Positions 1 to 5,325 of a stretch of DNA of 5,325 nt are shown in pieces. How positions within the stretch are numbered: position 1 is the stretch's first letter; the number at the start of each line of letters is the position of its first letter. The translations under genes and the position numbers were made by a program. A model generated the notes under the pieces. It made no database searches and had not been told where the DNA came from. It worked only from the letters and a program-made list of their open reading frames with translations. The stretch lies in the NCBI GenBank assembly GCA_937876715.1, contig CALEGA010000015.1:1-5325 (forward strand), read 5' to 3'. The DNA comes from an uncultured Candidatus Saccharibacteria bacterium. Its GTDB lineage: Bacteria > Patescibacteriota > Saccharimonadia > Saccharimonadales > Saccharimonadaceae.

Positions 1-1692
<1,692 letters not shown>

Positions 1693-1695
1693 AGG

Positions 1696-2349
1696 TTACT
1701 CCGCGTCTTCACTGTTACCATAGGTGCGGTCGATGGCATCTTGGGCGAGTTTTTGGTATTTTTCGGCATTGGTGTAATCTTTGAGGTATTGGTAGATGGA
1801 GGTGTAGTGGTTATAAACGCGGTATTGTTCGGCGTCGCTGAGGGATTTGACGTCGATGGTATTGAGGATGTCGAGGGCGTCGGTGTAACGTTCGTCCATA
1901 GTCTCGAAAGTGACTTTGTCGAGCTTTGCCTCGAGGGCGTCTTCGGCGGTTTGCGCTTGGGCGATTTGTTGGTCGTAGGACTCAATCATTTCGTCGCTGG
2001 TTTGGACAGAGACGGTTTCGGTGGAGATTTTATAGACGACGTTGTTCTCGCTTGAACGGGGAGCGAGGAAAAGAAAATAAACGAGGACGCCGATGGCGGC
2101 GGTGGAAAGGACGCTGATGACGACGAGGAGGACGGGGTTAAGCCTTTTCGCCGGTCGAGGAGAAGAGTCGGCTTGGCTGGGAGTGGGAGCGGCGAAGCCA
2201 GAGGCGGAAGTGTCCGGCGTGGCAGGCGCAGACGGAGGAGGCGTCGGGATGCTAGGTGCGCTGGAGATGATGGCGCCGTCTAGGTTCCCGTTGGAGCCGG
2301 AGTTTAAATTTGACTTAGATGTTTTGAAAAAACCTTTTTGCCCAATCAT
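1696..2349 (-). CDS. Single-pass membrane protein with Pro/Ser-rich N-terminus and TPR-like extracytoplasmic domain
   Basis: The family is not recognised. With ATG at 2349 the product is 217 residues. Residues about 1-68 are Ser/Pro/Ala-rich and probably disordered (IPTPPPSAPATP and similar). RPAKRLNP precedes one hydrophobic segment at about 72-96 (LLVVISV ... VLVYFLFLAP); the positive residues before it place the N-terminus inside the cell and the last ~120 residues outside. The outer part is helical and acidic: a stretch rich in Gln/Ala/Glu/Lys (about 118-146), then paired helices (DERYTDALDIL, QYRVYNHYTSIYQYL, YTNAEKYQKLAQDAI) that look like TPR or similar alpha-solenoid repeats, often used for protein contacts. 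ATG 2349 is preferred over an in-frame TTG at 2379 because the -10 box of a good promoter lies between the two; no Shine-Dalgarno precedes the ATG, so translation may be leaderless. Only three bases separate its TAA from the next gene. A role in anchoring or assembling the two flanking repeat proteins is inference from context. Confidence 0.78.
   Translation of the reverse strand: MIGQKGFFKTSKSNLNSGSNGNLDGAIISSAPSIPTPPPSAPATPDTSASGFAAPTPSQADSSPRPAKRLNPVLLVVISVLSTAAIGVLVYFLFLAPRSSENNVVYKISTETVSVQTSDEMIESYDQQIAQAQTAEDALEAKLDKVTFETMDERYTDALDILNTIDVKSLSDAEQYRVYNHYTSIYQYLKDYTNAEKYQKLAQDAIDRTYGNSEDAE
1699..1702 (-). promoter_or_regulatory. Shine-Dalgarno GGAG of the secreted protein, inside the preceding gene
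   Basis: On the minus strand GGAG is followed by TAACCT and then ATG at 1692. The SD bases are part of the last two codons (Ala, Glu) of the upstream membrane-protein gene and its TAA stop lies between the SD and the start. Ribosomes finishing the upstream gene stop on top of this site, which favours translational coupling. Confidence 0.7.
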
Positions 2350-2385
2350 ATATGTATATATTATATATGAGCTAGGCAAAAAGGT
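2327..2385 (-). terminator. Terminator-like hairpin with T-run overlapping the start of the membrane-protein gene
   Basis: On the minus strand ACCTTTTTGCC (2385-2375) is perfectly complementary to GGCAAAAAGGT (2342-2332), and the second arm runs straight into a T-run (2332-2327). The 32-base interval holds a second, 7-bp inverted repeat, CATATAT/ATATATG, which would shorten the effective loop. The hairpin begins about 20 bases after the stop of the large surface-protein gene and could end its transcript. Against this, the stem has only five G/C pairs out of eleven and the 3' arm and T-run are coding (G-Q-K-G-F-F). It could instead be an attenuator or a protein-binding palindrome. Confidence 0.45.
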
Positions 2386-2388
2386 AAA
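2360..2388 (-). promoter_or_regulatory. Sigma-70-type promoter for the membrane-protein and secreted-protein genes
   Basis: On the minus strand TTTACC (2388-2383, four of six matches to the -35 consensus) is followed by a 17-base spacer and a perfect TATAAT (2365-2360). Transcription would be expected to start near 2352-2354, only about 3-5 bases before the ATG at 2349, giving a nearly leaderless message. The surrounding A/T-rich stretch stands out against the GC-richer coding DNA on both sides. Confidence 0.6.
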
Positions 2389-2403
2389 GCTTTTATTTAT
2401 GTT

Positions 2404-5325
2404 TTAGTAACGCGCTGGCAACTTGCGGACGTAAACTGTTCTTGGGTTGCTTTCTTTCTTAGCTTGGTGCGAACCCCAGATGTAGGTGGAGGGGGTGTAG
2501 TTGATGGTTTCTGCGGGGTCGATTAAGCTGGTTTGACCGTAGAAGACGGTACTAGGCGCGGCGGGGTCGCCACCTTTGGTACGCTTGAACTTGATGTTGT
2601 TGGCATAGATTTGACCGTTGACGACGAGTCCGTTGGTACAGACGTTGGCGGAGAGAGCAGTGTCAGCGAAGTCAGAGCAGGTGTCGATGTCGCCAATTTG
2701 GATTTGGCTGGCGCTAGAGCCGGACGGAGTGTAGCTGCGGGCGGCGACGAGCCAGGCGTCGATGCGAGTGACGTTGGATTTGATGTTGATGTTTTTAGCG
2801 ATAATGACGATTTGGGAGCTGGGTTGGTCGTTGATGATGTCGGTGTCGATGGTAATGTCCTGCGTATCGTTGCGGACGATGTAGGTGTGATTGGCGGGTC
2901 GGCTATTGTTTTCGGCGACGACGTCGGCAAGGGTACTGTTATTGCGGAAATAGGCGAGGAGTTTTTCGATAAAGTCGGTGCTGGCGGTGATGTTGGAGTC
3001 GCCGAGAGCGTTAGAGGTGGCGGCGCAGTTTTTATTGGCGATAGTGAGCGGGTTGCGGTCGCAGACGCTCTTGCTTTTGGCGACGCCGCCGAGGGCAGTG
3101 GCGCCGGAGTTCATTCGCTTGATGCTCTTGTTGGCGATGACGGCGAAGTCGTCCCACGAGCCAAAGCGAATGTTTTTATAGGTCGATTCGCTGGTGTTGA
3201 TGCCGCCGTTAGTGATAGTGGAGCCACCGAGGACTTGGAAAGAGGGACGCTTGGAAATGTTGCGGCAAGAGGATGGCGAGACGTAGTAGGCGTTGGAAGC
3301 GGAGCTGTAATTTCTAACGGCAATGGCAAGACAGAACTTTTCGCCGACGGCGAGCGGAGAGCCGTCTGGGTTTTGGATGGTAATGTTGCCAGTGCGGTAA
3401 GAAAGTTGATAGCCGTTATTCGTGGTGTCGTCGTAAACGTGGCGGAAGACGGTGTCAACTAAGGCGCCGGCGGGTACGGCGGTAGGGTCGTAAGAGGAGT
3501 TTGGCGCGACGCTGAGTTTGGTGGGGTGGGCGGAGTCGGAATAGACCTTACAGCTGCCTGCTTTGGCTAAGCCGGCGAAGTGGGAGCAGATGTCGGCTTC
3601 GACGCCACCGTGAATACCTTTGCTGCCGGTGGAAACGGAGTTGATAGTGCCGCTGCTGATGTCGGCGGGCATGACATAGCTGACGGGATAAACGTAGCGG
3701 GCGTTGTCGGTATGGTTCGGGTCGGTGATGTAGGCGTGTTCTTGGTTTTGTTTGTGGAGAGTGATGTTGTAGCTGACGCTAGGAGAGTCGTCGTCGTAGG
3801 CGATTTGTTCGTCCACGCCAGAGACAGCGTTTGGGGTGATGTCGGTGATTTCGAAATTGTAAGGACGGTTGACGGAGAAAGAGACTTCGCTAGAATCGGC
3901 GTGCGCAGGGTTGGTCTTGGCTTTTGGTGCGGCGTCGTACTTTTCGATGCGGTCGAAAGTGGAATTACCAGTGCCAGCACTCCGAACGGAGCAATTAGCC
4001 GCGGCCGGATAAGGGCCACCTTCGCAAGTATAATACTCATTAAGATTGATTTTCTTATATTCCACGGTCCACTGAGTCGGGCGGACGGAAGATTGGATGG
4101 TGAAGCTGCGAGTTTGTCCCGCCATCACGGAGTATTTGCTGGTGCCGGTGGCGTTAAAGTCGAGGCGAGAGGCGCCGCTGGTGCGGGTGGAAGTCCACGA
4201 GTCGCTGCTGGTCTTGCTACTGGCGCCTAGGGTGACGGCGAGGCTGCCGTCGGTGGGACGCCCGCCGACCACGGGGACGAGGTGACGAGAGGAATCGAGA
4301 CCAAGTACCTTTTCGTAGCCGGAAAGGTTGGTGGTGACTTTATAAGCATTGTTATTATAAATGGAAGTTTGCCAGTATTTGCCGGAGAAGATAGAATCGG
4401 ATTCGTCGTCGCCGGTGGCATCGTTGCGGGAGACGGTGTGATTGACGTAGAGAGTTGGGTTAATCACCATAGTTTCGTGCTGGGAATTGGCGCCGGAGCC
4501 GGTTTTCGTGAACTGGTTGTTGGTGAACTCAGTGTCGTGGGGCGTGCCGGTGACGATGATGTTGTGGGTGAGATGTCCGACGTCGGTTTCTGACCACCTT
4601 GGGTTCTTGAGAGTGACGCAGAGCGGAGAGGAATAAGTGTTCATCGCGGAGGCGGTGCCGCCGTCAACGCCGTAGTCGTTTCGGTCGGCGACACTGATGG
4701 TGGCGTAGGTGATGGAGGCGGTGTAGGCGAGACGCTGACAATAGTAGAGGATTTGCCCTTGAGAGGCTTGGAGTTTAGGCTGAGTGTTGATGGTGACTTG
4801 TCCGGAGGCGCCGAGAGAAGTGGTGCCGGAGACGGCGTTGCCAGCGTTTTCTTGACTCGCGGCATAGTCGCTCCACGTTACGCCCGCGACGACCCAAGCG
4901 CCAGCGTTGTTGACGTAAGGCGTAGTGGAGGGGTAAGCGTATTGAACTTTCCACGAGACCTTGGCGTTCATAGTTTTGCCGAGAATGGTGGAGGAGCTGT
5001 CGTTGCGCGTGATTTTATGGGAGAAGTCGGCAGTGTAGGCGGCGGTGCGGGCGGCAACGTTGTCAACCCATCTACCGATGACGTCGTCGCCACCGGTGGT
5101 GGTGCGGTCGTGGTTGTTGATTTTGCCGACGCGGTTAGAGTCGCTGCGTTCGAGACGGTTGTTGGCGGTCATCGTGCCAGAGATAGGCGCGCCGGTGAAA
5201 GAGATAGTCGTGGTCTGTGGCGGGTTGGTGATGGAGACGCAATCATAGGTCTTGCCAGCGAAGTTGCCGGCGTTAGGTGCGCGGTCGTGGTCGTAGTAGA
5301 GGACGGATGTGTCGTAGCGGAGGTA
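2404..5325 (-). CDS. Giant secreted/surface repeat protein, 5' end beyond the window
   Basis: The frame is open from the window edge to TAA at 2404-2406, giving 973 visible residues; the Met at 5172 is internal, because 51 coherent residues, including a CVSITNP repeat end, precede it. Visible residues in order: end of one repeat (Cys29); a linker; a repeat at about 97-241 (DFSHKITRND, CQRL at 196, CVTLKNP at 236); a divergent repeat at about 289-446 (NHTVSRND) that lacks the usual cysteines but has Cys434 and Cys445; a beta-rich region from about 487 (YNFEITDITPNAVSG); FCLAIAVRNY at 664-673; KRPSFQVLGG at 692-701; GSWDDFAVIA at 722-731; a hydrophobic, regularly repeating stretch at about 816-916 (IVIIAKNINIKSN, GLVVNGQIYANNIKF) that suggests a small beta-helix; and DPAETINYTPSTYIW at 936-950 before the end LPARY. 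The C-terminal third resembles a module I recall from exported CPR/Saccharibacteria proteins, from memory only. No LPxTG or C-terminal membrane segment is seen, so attachment is by other means. Function is unknown; surface attachment is plausible. Confidence 0.82.
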   Translation of the reverse strand, partial: YLRYDTSVLYYDHDRAPNAGNFAGKTYDCVSITNPPQTTTISFTGAPISGTMTANNRLERSDSNRVGKINNHDRTTTGGDDVIGRWVDNVAARTAAYTADFSHKITRNDSSSTILGKTMNAKVSWKVQYAYPSTTPYVNNAGAWVVAGVTWSDYAASQENAGNAVSGTTSLGASGQVTINTQPKLQASQGQILYYCQRLAYTASITYATISVADRNDYGVDGGTASAMNTYSSPLCVTLKNPRWSETDVGHLTHNIIVTGTPHDTEFTNNQFTKTGSGANSQHETMVINPTLYVNHTVSRNDATGDDESDSIFSGKYWQTSIYNNNAYKVTTNLSGYEKVLGLDSSRHLVPVVGGRPTDGSLAVTLGASSKTSSDSWTSTRTSGASRLDFNATGTSKYSVMAGQTRSFTIQSSVRPTQWTVEYKKINLNEYYTCEGGPYPAAANCSVRSAGTGNSTFDRIEKYDAAPKAKTNPAHADSSEVSFSVNRPYNFEITDITPNAVSGVDEQIAYDDDSPSVSYNITLHKQNQEHAYITDPNHTDNARYVYPVSYVMPADISSGTINSVSTGSKGIHGGVEADICSHFAGLAKAGSCKVYSDSAHPTKLSVAPNSSYDPTAVPAGALVDTVFRHVYDDTTNNGYQLSYRTGNITIQNPDGSPLAVGEKFCLAIAVRNYSSASNAYYVSPSSCRNISKRPSFQVLGGSTITNGGINTSESTYKNIRFGSWDDFAVIANKSIKRMNSGATALGGVAKSKSVCDRNPLTIANKNCAATSNALGDSNITASTDFIEKLLAYFRNNSTLADVVAENNSRPANHTYIVRNDTQDITIDTDIINDQPSSQIVIIAKNINIKSNVTRIDAWLVAARSYTPSGSSASQIQIGDIDTCSDFADTALSANVCTNGLVVNGQIYANNIKFKRTKGGDPAAPSTVFYGQTSLIDPAETINYTPSTYIWGSHQAKKESNPRTVYVRKLPARY
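3988..4461 (-). repeat. Divergent repeat domain in the giant surface protein
   Basis: Visible residues about 289-446 begin with TLYVNHTVSRND, matching the start of the other copies. The region where the first Cys is expected reads MAGQTRSFTIQSS, so that Cys is absent. Two cysteines appear later (YYTCEGG and ANCSV), eleven residues apart. It is longer than the other copies. Confidence 0.45.
4603..5037 (-). repeat. Repeat domain with paired Cys in the giant surface protein
   Basis: Visible residues about 97-241 run from YTADFSHKITRND through ASQGQILYYCQRLAYT to SPLCVTLKNPRW. The two Cys (196 and 236) are 40 residues apart, against 33 in the copies of the 58-1692 protein. The shared start, CQ and CVT(I/L) motifs show that both genes use the same domain. 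Confidence 0.55.

Noticed and set aside
2377..2379. TTG as the start of the membrane protein
   Set aside because: It would place the TATAAT box inside the coding region and adds ten Tyr/Ile-rich residues that look like translated promoter DNA.
2533..3462. Plus-strand open frame of 309 codons, and others at 3580-4230 and 4282-4593
   Set aside because: They are shadows of the giant surface gene with the same Val/Gly/Asp-rich composition and no recognisable domain. The strong G/T bias of the plus strand keeps the antisense frames open.
5170..5172. ATG as the start of the giant surface protein
   Set aside because: The frame stays open to the window edge and the 51 residues before it include a repeat end (CVSITNP). 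No signal peptide follows this Met.

Overview
The window reads as a metagenomic or single-cell contig in which almost all of the sequence (about 205-5325) is one minus-strand surface-protein locus. It probably comes from a Candidate Phyla Radiation bacterium, most likely Candidatus Saccharibacteria (TM7). That assignment is inference: it rests on the Thr/Ser/Asn/Ala-rich exported proteins with tandem beta-sandwich-like repeats, on a C-terminal module of a type I associate with CPR genomes, and on the single-pass membrane protein with a Pro/Ser-rich tail between them. No ribosomal or other phylogenetic marker is present in this part. The first ~200 bases differ in style and encode a piece of NAD-dependent DNA ligase (LigA) on the plus strand, resembling a Clostridia/Lachnospiraceae enzyme.

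Layout along the minus strand, in order of transcription. (1) 5325 to 2404: a very large exported or surface protein, 973 residues visible, cut at its N-terminus by the window edge. It carries tandem repeats with the pattern H-x-(I/V)-x-R-(N/T)-D ... C-Q ... C-V-T-(I/L), then a conserved-looking C-terminal region with a beta-helix-like stretch, ending LPARY. (2) A 54-base gap (2350-2403) with a good sigma-70-type promoter (TTTACC, 17 bases, TATAAT) lying inside a 54-base imperfect palindrome. The 3' arm and T-run of the palindrome are the first codons of the next gene. (3) 2349 to 1696: a 217-residue single-pass membrane protein with a disordered cytoplasmic N-terminus and a helical, TPR-like outer domain. 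(4) 1692 to about 205: a second secreted protein with a clear signal peptide, which shares the repeat domain of the first. Genes 3 and 4 are separated by three bases and the ribosome binding site of gene 4 lies in the last codons of gene 3, so they are almost certainly co-transcribed and probably translationally coupled.

Between about 193 and 212 the two kinds of sequence meet: LigA is cut off on one side and the second repeat protein on the other. Neither gene is complete, and the point where they meet lies inside conserved domains of both, so the simplest reading is an artificial chimera (assembly, amplification or cloning) and not a natural gene fusion. The real C-terminus of the second repeat protein is therefore unknown.

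Taken together, the three minus-strand genes look like a small cell-envelope module: two large repeat proteins for the outside of the cell and one membrane-anchored helper. No function has been assigned here beyond that. The long plus-strand open frames across the locus are antisense shadows.
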